A DNA stretch of 64,000 nucleotides from Caulobacter sp. SL161 (lineage in GTDB: Bacteria > Pseudomonadota > Alphaproteobacteria > Caulobacterales > Caulobacteraceae). The stretch spans positions 124,001-188,000 of the forward strand of contig NZ_JAPPRA010000001.1 of NCBI RefSeq assembly GCF_026672375.1, written 5' to 3'. The notes beneath the pieces were generated by a model. The model was not told where the DNA came from, searched no databases, and saw nothing but the letters and a program-made list of their open reading frames with translations. Both the position numbers and the translations under genes were made by a program. Below, piece by piece: positions 1 through 9,306 of this stretch. Each line of letters begins with the position of its first letter. Position 1 is the first letter of the stretch.

Positions 1-1233
1 GTGATCGGCCTGCAACTCGTCGCCCTGATCTGGGGCTGGGGCCGCCTGGGCCAGGTAAATGACCTGATCGGACGCGAGCTGGCGCGCGTCCGGGCCGTCG
101 TTCGCGGACGAGGCGCGAAACCCGCCGCGTTCTCGGGCGACGTCGTGACGCGCCAGGCTTCCAGCCTCGGTGACGCGATCACGCGCATGGACGATCTGCG
201 CCGCTTCTCGGCCGACGCCCTGTTCAGCCTGCCGGACGCCACCTTGGTGGCGAACGAGCAGGGGCGGGTGATCGCCGCGAACGCTGCGGCCCAGGCCCTT
301 TTCAAGCCGCATCAGGCGACCCTGAACGGCGCATCGCTGGCGGACTTGATCAATCTGCTGGACCCCTTGGGGCGACGCTTCGAACTCGACTGGCCGCAGG
401 CCACGGACCGCCACGACCCGATCGACCTGCACCTGCCCGACGGCCGGGCCTTTCAGCTGCAGACCGTCCTTCGTCGCGACGAGCAAGGCGGCCCCGCCGG
501 ATGGATCGTTCGCCTGGCCGACATCTCGATCCTGACCGCCGCCATGCGCCAGCGGGAGCAGGCTTTGCAGCTGCTGACCCATGACATGCGCTCGCCGCAG
601 ACCTCGATCCTGGCCTTGCTGGCCACCACGCCCGACCTGCCCAAGGAGACGGCCGACCGCATCGCCGCCTATGCTCGTCGCACGCTCGCTCTCGCAGACG
701 GCTTCGTGCAGCTGGCCCGCGCCGAGGTGACGCCGGTCTCGCTGGAACCCCTGGATCTGGCCGATGTCGCGGTCGAGGCGATCGATGAAGTCTGGCCCCA
801 GTCCTTGCAGCGCAAGATCCGCATCGAGCAGGTCGGCGGCGAAGCGCCCTTGATGGTGCTGGGGGACCGAAGCGTGCTCGCCCGCACGTTCGTCAACCTG
901 CTGGGCAACGCCCTGAAGTACAGCCCCTCAGGATCGACGATCACGGTCAACCTGGCTGAGCAGCCCTCGCCCAGCGGACCGGTCGCCTGCATCGCCATCG
1001 CCGACCAGGGACCCGGTTTCTCCCGCGAAGAGGCGGCCACCGCCTTTCGGCCCTTCCAGAGGTTCGAACGGCCGGGACATGAGCTGGCCAGCAACGGCGT
1101 CGGTCTTGGACTGGCGTTCGTGCAGGCGGCGGTCGCCCGGCACGGGGGCGAGGTTTCCTGCCGCAGCGAACCCGGCGTGGGCGCGGAATTCACCGTGCGC
1201 CTGCCACGGCACGGCGTCGCGCAAGGCGGTTAA
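1..1233 (+). CDS. Sensor histidine kinase, 3' part (5' end outside window)
   Basis: C-terminal 410 residues of a membrane-bound sensor kinase; reading is open to the window edge, so the start is not visible. A hydrophobic end of a membrane segment (residues 1-15) is followed by a PAS-like domain (about 65-180), a phosphoacceptor H box with LLTHDMRSPQ (His about 194), an N box NLLGNALKYS (about 300) and G boxes DQGPGFS and GVGLGLAFVQ. The His is followed by Asp, as in HD-type H boxes. The layout (membrane, PAS, HisKA, HATPase) resembles CHASE2-type kinases, but the sensor part lies outside the window. No response regulator is adjacent on this side. Its TAA overlaps the stop of the convergent lipoprotein gene. 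Confidence 0.9.
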   Translation: MIGLQLVALIWGWGRLGQVNDLIGRELARVRAVVRGRGAKPAAFSGDVVTRQASSLGDAITRMDDLRRFSADALFSLPDATLVANEQGRVIAANAAAQALFKPHQATLNGASLADLINLLDPLGRRFELDWPQATDRHDPIDLHLPDGRAFQLQTVLRRDEQGGPAGWIVRLADISILTAAMRQREQALQLLTHDMRSPQTSILALLATTPDLPKETADRIAAYARRTLALADGFVQLARAEVTPVSLEPLDLADVAVEAIDEVWPQSLQRKIRIEQVGGEAPLMVLGDRSVLARTFVNLLGNALKYSPSGSTITVNLAEQPSPSGPVACIAIADQGPGFSREEAATAFRPFQRFERPGHELASNGVGLGLAFVQAAVARHGGEVSCRSEPGVGAEFTVRLPRHGVAQGG

Positions 1234-1727
1234 GGCCGGCCCGCGCCCTTCAGGGCGTCCACGAGGAGCTTGGCGACAGCCTCCGGCGCTTGCTCTCCGA
1301 CCCGAACCGAAGACCAGGCGATCGTCTTCCCATCCCGCGCGTCGATCACGGCCAGGGTGACAGCACGCGTCGCGCGGCCTTTCGCCCAAGGCCGCCACCA
1401 GGGCGCGGGCGCGCTCGGACTCCGCCAAGCGGTGGGATCCAAGGCGCCCGCAGCGCTTGAGACGCCCACGTCCGCGACCGTCCTTGCAACGCCGACCTGC
1501 ACGAGAAAGACGGGCTTGTCGGCGCCGCGCGACGCACCCAGTCGGGTCAGGACGCCGTCTTGGATCGCGCGGACATAAGCCTCATCCGCTCGATCGGTCG
1601 GAGCGCCATGGACCGCTGCGGAAGCCCCCACAACTGGGCTGACATCGCCTTGCCCGATGGCGCGAGGCGACGCGCAAGCGCCCAGACAGAGAACGGCCAG
1701 CCCTAAGGCGACGATCGATTGACGCAT
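1230..1727 (-). CDS. Predicted lipoprotein of unknown function
   Basis: 165 residues. The N-terminus has Arg, a hydrophobic core and a lipobox LGAC with Cys18, so it is probably lipidated and anchored in the envelope. The mature part contains a repeat-free alpha/beta-like region (AYVRAIQDGVL, VTLAVIDARDGKTIAWSSV) that recalls small DUF4136-like lipoproteins, but I cannot assign a family. The stop TAA shares four bases (TTAA) with the convergent histidine kinase gene. A role linked to the kinase is only a guess from position. Confidence 0.75.
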   Translation of the reverse strand: MRQSIVALGLAVLCLGACASPRAIGQGDVSPVVGASAAVHGAPTDRADEAYVRAIQDGVLTRLGASRGADKPVFLVQVGVARTVADVGVSSAAGALDPTAWRSPSAPAPWWRPWAKGRATRAVTLAVIDARDGKTIAWSSVRVGEQAPEAVAKLLVDALKGAGRP

Positions 1728-1773
1728 GGTCCCTTGCTCCTACGACCGCTGGGACAATAGCACGATCACCAGA

Positions 1774-2004
1774 TCATCCGAGCGACAGCCTCAGGACGGA
1801 CCACGCCCAATAGAGCCCGCCCCACAGCACCAGGGCTAAGATGATCCCAGCCAGCCCCCACAGGCTCCGAGAACCGCTGCGCGGGACAGTATCAACGGCG
1901 GGCTCTGATCGCTGAGCGGGGTCTCGGCGCCTCTCGCCCATCAGGGCCAACGCGGTGCTCGATCCAAGCGTCCCGGCCGAAAACCGTCGAAATTCCATCT
2001 CCAT
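1774..2004 (-). CDS. Small single-pass membrane protein, hypothetical
   Basis: 76 residues: a polar, Arg-rich N-terminal half, then one clear transmembrane segment (about 50-70, LAGIILALVLWGGLYWAWSV) and a short tail. It follows the lipoprotein gene upstream on the same strand with a 46-base gap and could be cotranscribed into it. No family is recognised. Kept because the hydrophobic segment and codon use look coding; the exact start is uncertain. Confidence 0.5.
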   Translation of the reverse strand: MEMEFRRFSAGTLGSSTALALMGERRRDPAQRSEPAVDTVPRSGSRSLWGLAGIILALVLWGGLYWAWSVLRLSLG

Positions 2005-2182
2005 CCGCGCCGCCGCGCTCCCCGTCCGCCCCTCCGATCACGGTTAGACGACAAGGACGCGCGCTCGACCAGAGGTCGCAAGGCCCAATTTACAATGGAT
2101 TACATTGCCGCCGGCGCCATTGTCGGACAGCCAGAACCGGGGCGACGGCCAGCACCAACGCGTCTTTGGCTTGATCCGAGAC

Positions 2183-2308
2183 CTAGGCCGGTTCCGCGCG
2201 GTCACGGAGACATTCGCCGATCGCGCGCGCGCAGCCTGGAATGCCCAGGGCGCCGACGAACGACATGGCTACGGCGCAAACCAGCATGATCGGTTGGAAG
2301 ATGCGCAT
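2183..2308 (-). CDS. Possible 41-residue secreted or membrane micropeptide
   Basis: A short ORF starting ATG at 2308 and stopping at TAG 2183, with a plausible ribosome site (GTGGAG about 9 bases upstream). The peptide begins MRIFQPIMLVCAVAMSFVGA, a hydrophobic leader, followed by a Cys-containing tail (PGCARAIGECL). It sits alone between the small membrane protein and selO. No homologue is recalled; it may be chance, but hydrophobic leader plus ribosome site make it worth keeping. Confidence 0.3.
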   Translation of the reverse strand: MRIFQPIMLVCAVAMSFVGALGIPGCARAIGECLRDRAEPA

Positions 2309-2414
2309 CGGGTCGGTCTCCACGCGGCGTTCGTCTGGAGGCAGTGTGCCGCAGTTGTAAGACGGAACCTTGACGGTTGTTCCGCGCCCGAACGAAAAAA
2401 CTTCCGCACAGCAC

Positions 2415-3848
2415 TCAAATCCGGGCCTGGCCCAGCGCGTAGGCCTCTCGCGCGGCGGCTATTCGGGCGAGCTTGGCGTTTAGCGGACCCCAATCATCGG
2501 CCTCGGCGATAGGCGACCAAAGGGCCTCGACCTCATCGATGATCAACTCCTCGGGTTCGGGACGAGCGAAAGCCGGATGCGCCAGACGTTCCGGGCGATC
2601 GGGCTCGAAATCGGCCAGCGCCCGTCGCAGCTCCAGGAACGCGTCTCTCGTATAGAGCCCGGCGCGAGGGCCTCGCAGCGCGCGCTCCTCCGTGGCCGCG
2701 CCGCCGAACCAGTCGAAGAAGAACGGCTCCCAGCGCAGCGGTTCACCGCCCTCCGCCAGCGCCCTGAAGGCCGTGTTGACCAGGGCGATATCGGCCTCCG
2801 CGCCACGGCTCTTGAGGCCCAGCCGATCCAGCATCGCCCCCCGCAGCGCCGCACGGTAGAGGTCCGAGAAGCTGTTCAGGGCGGCCAACAGGGCGGCCTG
2901 GTCGGTCACGAGGCTCAGACAGCCCGCCAGTTGCTGCAGGTTCCAGAACACCGCCTCGGGCTGACGCCCGAAGCTGTAGAGGCCGGCATGGTCGAAATAG
3001 GCGGCGACAAAGTTTGGATCGTTTCGCGGCAGGAAACGCCATGGGCCGTAGTCGAAGCTCTCGCCCGTGACGACCATATTGTCCGTGTTCAGCACGCCAT
3101 GCACGAAGCCGGCGGACATCCAGCGGGACAGCAGTCGCGCGCTCGCCGAGACCACCGCGCGCATCAGGACGGCGGGACGATCGGGTTCGTCGGCCAGATC
3201 CGGGAAGTAGCTCTCGATCACATGATCGACCAGTTGGACCATCAGATCTCTGCGATCGAGGTAGGCCAGGCGCTGAAAGGTCCCAAAGCGCATATGGCTG
3301 TGCGAGAGCCGGGTCAGGACCGCCGACCGGGTGGGGCTGGGCTCATCCCCCCGGGTCAAGGCCTCGCCCGTCTCGACAAGCGAGAAGGCTCTAGAGGTTG
3401 GAACGCCCAGCGCCTCAAGGAAACTTGCGGCGAGAATCTCCCGCACGCCGCCCTTCAAGGTCAGCCGACCATCGCCCGCGCGGGACCATGGGGTCTGTCC
3501 CGACCCCTTCGTGGCAAGGTCCAGAAGGCGGCCTGTCCCCGCCTCGCGTAACTGGCCGAACAGGAAGCCGCGCCCGTCTCCCAAGTCTGGATTGTAAACG
3601 CGGAACTGATGGCCGTGATACCGCATGGCCAGCGGCCGGGTCTGATTATCCGGCAGCGGCTCGAAGCGCCCGAAGTGGCGCAGCCACGCGCGATCGTCCA
3701 ACGTCTCCAGCCCCACCGTCGCCGCCGCGCGATCGTTCCGGAACCGCAGCACCGTCTCCGGAAAATCCGCAGGCTCCACAGGATCGGCAAACTCTCCGCC
3801 CAGGGCCTGGAAACGCGGATCGGGACGGTAGGCGGGCGCTGGGATCAT
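2415..3848 (-). CDS. selO: Protein adenylyltransferase SelO (YdiU/UPF0061)
   Basis: SelO is a pseudokinase-fold enzyme that transfers AMP from ATP to Ser/Thr/Tyr of target proteins and is linked to redox homeostasis. Family hallmarks are present: DLATKGSGQTPWSR (nucleotide-binding Lys), GVREILAASFLEALG, GVLNTDNM and ESFDYGPW (metal-binding Asn/Asp). At 477 residues it is full length for the family. It ends ALGQARI with no selenocysteine-type Cys-x-x end. The frame is open up to a GTG at 3857, but the ATG at 3848 gives the natural N-terminus (MIPAPAYRPDPRF). No operon partner. Confidence 0.95.
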   Translation of the reverse strand: MIPAPAYRPDPRFQALGGEFADPVEPADFPETVLRFRNDRAAATVGLETLDDRAWLRHFGRFEPLPDNQTRPLAMRYHGHQFRVYNPDLGDGRGFLFGQLREAGTGRLLDLATKGSGQTPWSRAGDGRLTLKGGVREILAASFLEALGVPTSRAFSLVETGEALTRGDEPSPTRSAVLTRLSHSHMRFGTFQRLAYLDRRDLMVQLVDHVIESYFPDLADEPDRPAVLMRAVVSASARLLSRWMSAGFVHGVLNTDNMVVTGESFDYGPWRFLPRNDPNFVAAYFDHAGLYSFGRQPEAVFWNLQQLAGCLSLVTDQAALLAALNSFSDLYRAALRGAMLDRLGLKSRGAEADIALVNTAFRALAEGGEPLRWEPFFFDWFGGAATEERALRGPRAGLYTRDAFLELRRALADFEPDRPERLAHPAFARPEPEELIIDEVEALWSPIAEADDWGPLNAKLARIAAAREAYALGQARI

Positions 3849-4092
3849 GCACGCCACATGCGGTCACGCCCTGCGCGGCGCAAGCCCCTTTCGAATGTCG
3901 ATGACGGTGATCGAACGCTGTCGCTTCCCAGCAACAGAGCGCCTTGGAACCCTTCACTACAAGGGATTTCGCTTGCCGACACGGGGCACGGCGCCTAACC
4001 CTTAGCTATCCATTCGAACACTCGTTCGGCGGACCAACGAAAAACAAGCCGGAGGCGGGCAAGCGTCTTCGGCCAACGAACCGAGGTAGGAA

Positions 4093-6607
4093 ATGCGCTT
4101 TTCCCAGGTGCTTTGCGGCACTGCGTCCGCTGTTGTCCTCGCCGGTCTTGGCGCCACGAGCGCCGCGCAGGCTCAAACGAGCGACGCCCAAACTGTCGAC
4201 AGCATTATCGTCACCGCCCAGAAGCGGGAACAGAACCTGCAGGACGTCCCGGTGGTGGTCACCGCCGTTGGCGCCAAACTGCTGCAAGACACCGGCGTCC
4301 GGGACATCAAGGATCTGACGATCCTGACGCCCGGCCTGACGGTCACGTCCACCTCGTCGGAAGCCTCGACGACCGCACGCGTCCGCGGCGTCGGCACCGT
4401 CGGTGACAACCCCGGCCTGGAAAGCTCGGTCGGCGTCGTGATCGACGGCGTGTACCGCCCCCGCAATGGCGTCGGCTTCGGCGACCTGGGCGAAATGGAG
4501 CGCATCGAAGTGCTGAAGGGGCCGCAAGGCACCCTGTTCGGCAAGAACACCTCGGCCGGCGTGATCAACGTCGTCACCAAGGAGCCGGAGTTCGGCTTCG
4601 GCGCCAGCGCCGAAGTGACCCTTGGGAACTACGACGCCAAGGGCGCGGCCGCCTCGGTCACCGGTCCGCTGATGGGCGACAAGCTGGCCGGCCGCCTCTA
4701 TGTCGCGGCCCGCGAGCGTGACGGTTTCAACGACGTAGTCGTGGGCGCCGGTCCGTCCGCCCGCAAGCAGGACGCCGACCAGAACTTCTACACGGTGCGC
4801 GGGCAGTTGCTGTTCATCCCCGATGACCAGGCGACGTTCCGGTTCATCGCCGACTACAGCCGTCGCGACGAAAACTGCTGCGGCGCGGTGCAGATCCGCA
4901 CCGGTCCGACGGCCGGACTTCTGGGCGTGGTCTCGGGCGGCACGGCTCTGGCGCCGACCGCCAATCCGTATGACCGGGTCGCCTATTCGAACCGCGGCGC
5001 GCCCGCCAAGATCGAAGACAAGGGCGTTTCGCTCCAGGGCGACATCGACCTGCCGATCGGCACGCTGACCAGCATCTCGGCCATTCGCCAATGGCGCACC
5101 GACAACGGTCAGGACTCCGACTTCACCACCGCCGACATCACCTACCGCAACAAGGACGGCACGAACTATTCGGAGTTCACGACCTACAGCCAGGAACTGC
5201 GCCTGGCCGGCAAGTCGGACAAGTTCGACTGGATGATCGGCGCCTTCCTCGCCGACGAACGACTTGAGAACCGCGCCAACTTCCTGTTCGGCAACCAGTA
5301 CGAACAGTATCTGGGCCGCCTCCTGTCGCGTTCGGCTGCCAACCCGGCGGGCATCCCCAACTTCATCGCCCTGCTCCTGAACCGTGCGCCGAACACCTCG
5401 TTCACGCCGGGCCAGGGCCTCTACGACCGTTACGACCAGCGCGCCACGACCGTGGCCCTGTTCACCAACGACACCTGGCACGTGACCGACTCGTTCGAAA
5501 TCACGGCCGGCCTGCGTTACACGGCCGAGAAGAAGGACCTCTCCACGTTCCAGACCAACAGCGACGGCGGCGTCGGCTGCGGCACGGCGCTCTCGGCCGC
5601 CGGTCAGGCCCGCATCGCCGGCATCGTCGGCGCGGCCTTGACCCCGACGATCATCGGCAACCTCTGCCTGCCCTGGGCCAACCCGCTGTTCAACGGCCGC
5701 GGCACCAACCAGGAGCGGACGGACAAGGAGTGGAGCGGCACCATCAAGGCGTCGTACCGCTTCTCGCCGGAAGTGTTCACCTACGCCTCGTTCGCGCGCG
5801 GTTATAAGGGCGGCGGCTTCAACCTGGACCGCACCCAGTCGTCGAACGGCCTACCGTCTGGCGGATCGGGCGTGACGCCGATCTTCGACACCTCGTTCCC
5901 GGCCGAGTTCGTCGACAGCTACGAGCTGGGCATGAAGAATACGCTCTTCAACCGGACCGTTCTGTTCAACGTCAGCCTGTTCCAGCAGAAGTTCACCGAC
6001 TTCCAGCTGAACACCTTCTTGGGGCACCTCGTTCGTCGTGCGCTCGATCCCCGAGGTGACGTCGAAGGGCGTCGACGCCGACTTCATGTGGTTCACGCCG
6101 GTACGCGGCCTGGTCGTCCAGAGCGGCTTCACCTACGCCGACACCAAGTACGGCAAGCAGCCGATCCCGAACGATCCGGGTAACGCCCTGGCGCTTCTGC
6201 CGGGCAGCAACTTGTCGCTGGCGCCGAAGTACTCGGGCTCGGCCTCTGTCACCTACGAGGCGTCGGTCGGCGACAACCTGAAGGCCCGCTTCAACCTCGG
6301 CGCTAAGTATTCGTCGCAGTACAATACGGGCTCCGACCTGTTCCCGCCGAAGGTCCAGAAGGCCTACACGGTGGTCAACGGCCGCGTGGGTCTGGGATCG
6401 GACGACGAGCGCTGGACCGTCGAGCTGTGGGCCCAGAACCTTCTCAACGAGAAGTACATGCAGGTGGCCTTCAACGGCCCGCTGCAGGGCTCCTCGGGTC
6501 TGAGCGCCACGCAGAGCACCTACAATGCCGCATTGGACACGATCACCTACAACGCGTTCCTGGGCGCTCCGCGCACCTACGGCGTGACCCTGCGCTCGAA
6601 GTTCTAG
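4093..6607 (+). pseudogene. TonB-dependent outer-membrane receptor, interrupted by a +1 frameshift
   Basis: Outer-membrane active transporter: signal peptide (cleavage after AQAQ, about 28), TonB box region DSIIVTAQKREQ, plug domain with VLKGPQGTLFGKNTSAGVIN, then a beta-barrel. Frame 1 runs from ATG 4093 (ribosome site GAGGTAGGAA) to about residue 643 and then reads nonsense. The barrel continues in frame 2 (IPEVTSKGVDADFMW onward) to the terminal aromatic residue SKF at 6607. The switch is at a GGGG run, 6021-6024: removing one G restores LGTSFVVRSIPEV and an 837-residue protein. Either a real null allele or an assembly error. The substrate is unknown; the family includes carbohydrate and siderophore receptors. 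Confidence 0.9.
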
Positions 6608-6665
6608 TTCTGCCGGGAGGGGGACCGGCGGCGCCAGCCGCGCCGCCGGCTTTCGGAAGAGGAAA

Positions 6666-6695
6666 GGGCGATCCGCTTGGCGGGTCGCCCTTTTT
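6666..6695 (+). terminator. Rho-independent terminator after the TonB receptor
   Basis: An 11-bp stem (GGGCGATCCGC / GCGGGTCGCCC, one G-T pair) with a TTG loop is followed directly by TTTTT. It lies 60 bases after the receptor stop and separates it from the peptidase gene. Confidence 0.8.
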
Positions 6696-6776
6696 CCTTG
6701 TCCGGAGGGGTTTCGGATCGGCGCGTCTCGCCGCAGCATACATTTGGGGATTCGCTTTCCGCCCGGAGGCACGCCG

Positions 6777-9194
6777 ATGAAGACCATTCGCTTCCTCGGA
6801 TTCTGGATCTGTCTCGCCTTGGGGCTGGTGCTGGGCGCGCTGAGCCAACAGCCCCCGCCTGCGGTCGGCGTCACCGCACCCGCCACCGCGTTTTCGGCCG
6901 ACCGCGCCATGGCCGATGTCGCGGCGATCGCGCAGAGGCCCCATCCCACCGGCTCGGCCGAGATCGCAAGGGTCCGCGATCACCTGCTGACGCGCATCAA
7001 CGCCCTGCGGCTCGAGGTCTCGGTCCGCCCGGGCGAAGGCTTCTCCCAGCACGGCTCGGACGGCCGGACCTTGAGCGCGGCCGCCGTGCAGAACCTGGTT
7101 GGCGTCCTGCCGGGCCGTGACCGCAGCTTGCCGGCCATCCTGGTCATGAGCCACTACGACTCGGTGCACAATTCGCCGGGCGCAGCGGACGACGCCTCGG
7201 GAACCGCAGCCGCCTTGGAGATCGCCCGCGCCCTGAAGGCGAGCGGGCCGCACGCCAGGGACGTGATCTTCCTGTTCACCGACGCCGAGGAGGCGGGCCT
7301 CTTGGGGGCTGACGCGTTCTTCGCCCGCGATCCCAGCCTCGCACGCGTGGGCCTGGTGGTGAACATGGAGGCGCGCGGCGACGCGGGGCGCGCCGCGATG
7401 TTCCAGACCGGCCCGGGCAATGGCGCGCTGATCAGCGTCTTCGGTCGCGAGGCCAAGGGGGCGTCGGGCAATTCAATGGCCTCGACCGTCTATGAGCGGA
7501 TGCCCAACGACACCGATTTCACCCACGCGGTGAACAAGGGCCTGACTGGGCTGAACCTGGCCTTCATCGACAATCAGCTCGCGTATCACACGCCGCTGTC
7601 GCGCCCCGACCATCTGCAGCGGGGCAGCCTGCAGCATATGGGCGATCAGGTCCTGCCGACCGTGCGGGCCCTGGCGAACGCGTCCGAACTGCCCGACAGG
7701 ACCGAGAACGCCATCTATTCCGACGTCCTGGGCCTGTTCATGATCCGCTATCCGCCGGCGGTGGGCTGGGCGCTCTTGGCGCTGGCCGCAGCCCTGGTCG
7801 GCTTCTGCGCCTGGCGCGCGCTGGCGGGCCGAGGCGCGAGCGGCTGGGAGATCGCGCGCGGCGCGGCCGGACTGTTGCTGACCGCCGCCAGCGCCGGTCT
7901 GGTGCTGCATCTGCTTGGCCGCCTTCTGATGATCGACGGCGTCCAGCGCTACTATGGCCTGCTGACGCGCTTTGACTTTCTGCTCTGGGGCGCGGGTCTG
8001 CTCGCCGCTGCCGCAGGGCTGGGCGTCGCCACGGCCCAGGCGCGGGGCGCCCGGAGGCTCATTCCGTGCGCCGTCGCCCTGGCGCTGGGCGGCGCTTGCA
8101 GCCTGGTCAGCGGGTTTGATCCCATCGGTCTTGGCCTTGGGCTGGCCGCGAGCGTTCTGGCCGCCGTGGCGCTGGGTTTCCGCACCGAGGTTCTGGGCGC
8201 CTGGATCGGCGGCATGATCGTGCTACTGCTGCTGGCGATCGCCGCTCAGGTCCTCGCGCCCGGGGCGACGGTGATGCTGACCTGGCCGCTGCTGGTCGCC
8301 GCCGTCGGCGCGGCGCTGGTGATCGGAATCGGCGGTACGCGGGACAAGCGGCTCGCCCTGGCCCTGACCTGCGTCGTCGGCCTTCTGGCGATCCTGTCGA
8401 CCGCCCAGCTGGCCGCCTGGGGGGCCTGGACCTTCGCCGGCGTCGGCCTGATGGAGCCGGCCGTGCTGGCGGTGTTCGCCATGCTGGCCGCCCCGGCCTT
8501 GTCGCCACTCGCGCACGACTTCGCCGCGACGCGCTGGGCCTGGCGCGCCGCCGGGATCATGGCCCTGGTCGGCGTGGCGCTTACGGCCAACGCCGCCCGC
8601 CTCGGCGGCGAGCCCTCCCGCCCCGCAATCACCCAGGCCCTGCACGTCGCCGACCTGTCCACCGGCATGGCCTGGCGCGTCGCCGGCCTGACGAGACTGG
8701 ACGCCTGGACCCGCGCGGTCCTGCCCGACGACGGCGGGTCCGAGCCCCAGCAGCAGGCCCTGGCGCCGTTCTGGAAGAATCCGGTGTGGATGTCGGAGAC
8801 CCGCGTCGTGCCCGTGGCCAGCCCGCAGCTGACCGTCGACCGCGCCGAGGATCGCCTGCTGATCCGCCTGATCCCCGCGCCCGGCGCCGAGCTGGTCAGC
8901 CTGCGCCTGCGTCCGAGCACGCCGCTCAGCCAACCGCGCCTCAATGGTCGGCCGATCACCCTGGCGACCCAGGCCGGTGAGTGGTCGAGCCTGACCTATC
9001 ATGCGCCCGATCCGAACGGGATCACGCTCAGCTTCACAACCGCCGGCCCCGGACAGGTCGAGGTCGCCGCGCTGGAGCATCACGACGGCTGGCCGACCCT
9101 GGCCAAGGCGCCGCCGCCCAAACCCGCAGACCTGATGGCCTTCGGCATGTCGGACAAGACCGCCGTGCTGGTGCGCGGCGGCCTGTCCTGGTGA
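6777..9194 (+). CDS. M28 family zinc aminopeptidase with multi-pass membrane domain
   Basis: 805 residues from the ATG at 6777, which has GGAGG six bases upstream; the frame is open 33 bases earlier but without a ribosome site. An N-terminal signal anchor is followed by an M28 metallopeptidase domain: HYDSVHNSPGAADDASG (zinc His/Asp), TDAEEAGLLGA (catalytic Glu-Glu), then NMEARGDAG and a late His in LAYHTPLSRPDH. Residues of roughly 325-620 form eight or more transmembrane helices, followed by a C-terminal beta-rich periplasmic-type domain. This ER-aminopeptidase-like layout is common in proteobacteria; peptide substrates are unknown. Single gene, convergent with fcs. Confidence 0.88.
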   Translation: MKTIRFLGFWICLALGLVLGALSQQPPPAVGVTAPATAFSADRAMADVAAIAQRPHPTGSAEIARVRDHLLTRINALRLEVSVRPGEGFSQHGSDGRTLSAAAVQNLVGVLPGRDRSLPAILVMSHYDSVHNSPGAADDASGTAAALEIARALKASGPHARDVIFLFTDAEEAGLLGADAFFARDPSLARVGLVVNMEARGDAGRAAMFQTGPGNGALISVFGREAKGASGNSMASTVYERMPNDTDFTHAVNKGLTGLNLAFIDNQLAYHTPLSRPDHLQRGSLQHMGDQVLPTVRALANASELPDRTENAIYSDVLGLFMIRYPPAVGWALLALAAALVGFCAWRALAGRGASGWEIARGAAGLLLTAASAGLVLHLLGRLLMIDGVQRYYGLLTRFDFLLWGAGLLAAAAGLGVATAQARGARRLIPCAVALALGGACSLVSGFDPIGLGLGLAASVLAAVALGFRTEVLGAWIGGMIVLLLLAIAAQVLAPGATVMLTWPLLVAAVGAALVIGIGGTRDKRLALALTCVVGLLAILSTAQLAAWGAWTFAGVGLMEPAVLAVFAMLAAPALSPLAHDFAATRWAWRAAGIMALVGVALTANAARLGGEPSRPAITQALHVADLSTGMAWRVAGLTRLDAWTRAVLPDDGGSEPQQQALAPFWKNPVWMSETRVVPVASPQLTVDRAEDRLLIRLIPAPGAELVSLRLRPSTPLSQPRLNGRPITLATQAGEWSSLTYHAPDPNGITLSFTTAGPGQVEVAALEHHDGWPTLAKAPPPKPADLMAFGMSDKTAVLVRGGLSW

Positions 9195-9206
9195 GCTCGA
9201 GTGGCT

Positions 9207-9298
9207 GTCATCCCGGACGGCGTAGCCGATCCGGGACCGTCGCAAACGCAGTCGCCCACCACGGTCCCGGCTCTCCGCTACGCTGCGGCCGGGGTGAC
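9207..9298. repeat. Palindromic intergenic repeat, GTCATCCCGG family, copy 1
   Basis: Imperfect inverted repeat with outer arms GTCATCCCGG...CCGGGGTGAC and an inner GGGACCGT...ACGGTCCC stem. It fills the space between the convergent peptidase and fcs genes and could act as a bidirectional terminator. Related copies lie at 25887, 28294 and 42397. Confidence 0.75.
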
Positions 9299-9306
9299 AG
9301 TCTTGA

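Noticed and set aside
4006..5481. 491-residue ORF on the minus strand, antisense to the TonB receptor
   Set aside because: His/Arg/Val-rich shadow frame of a clear receptor gene; no domain or ribosome site.
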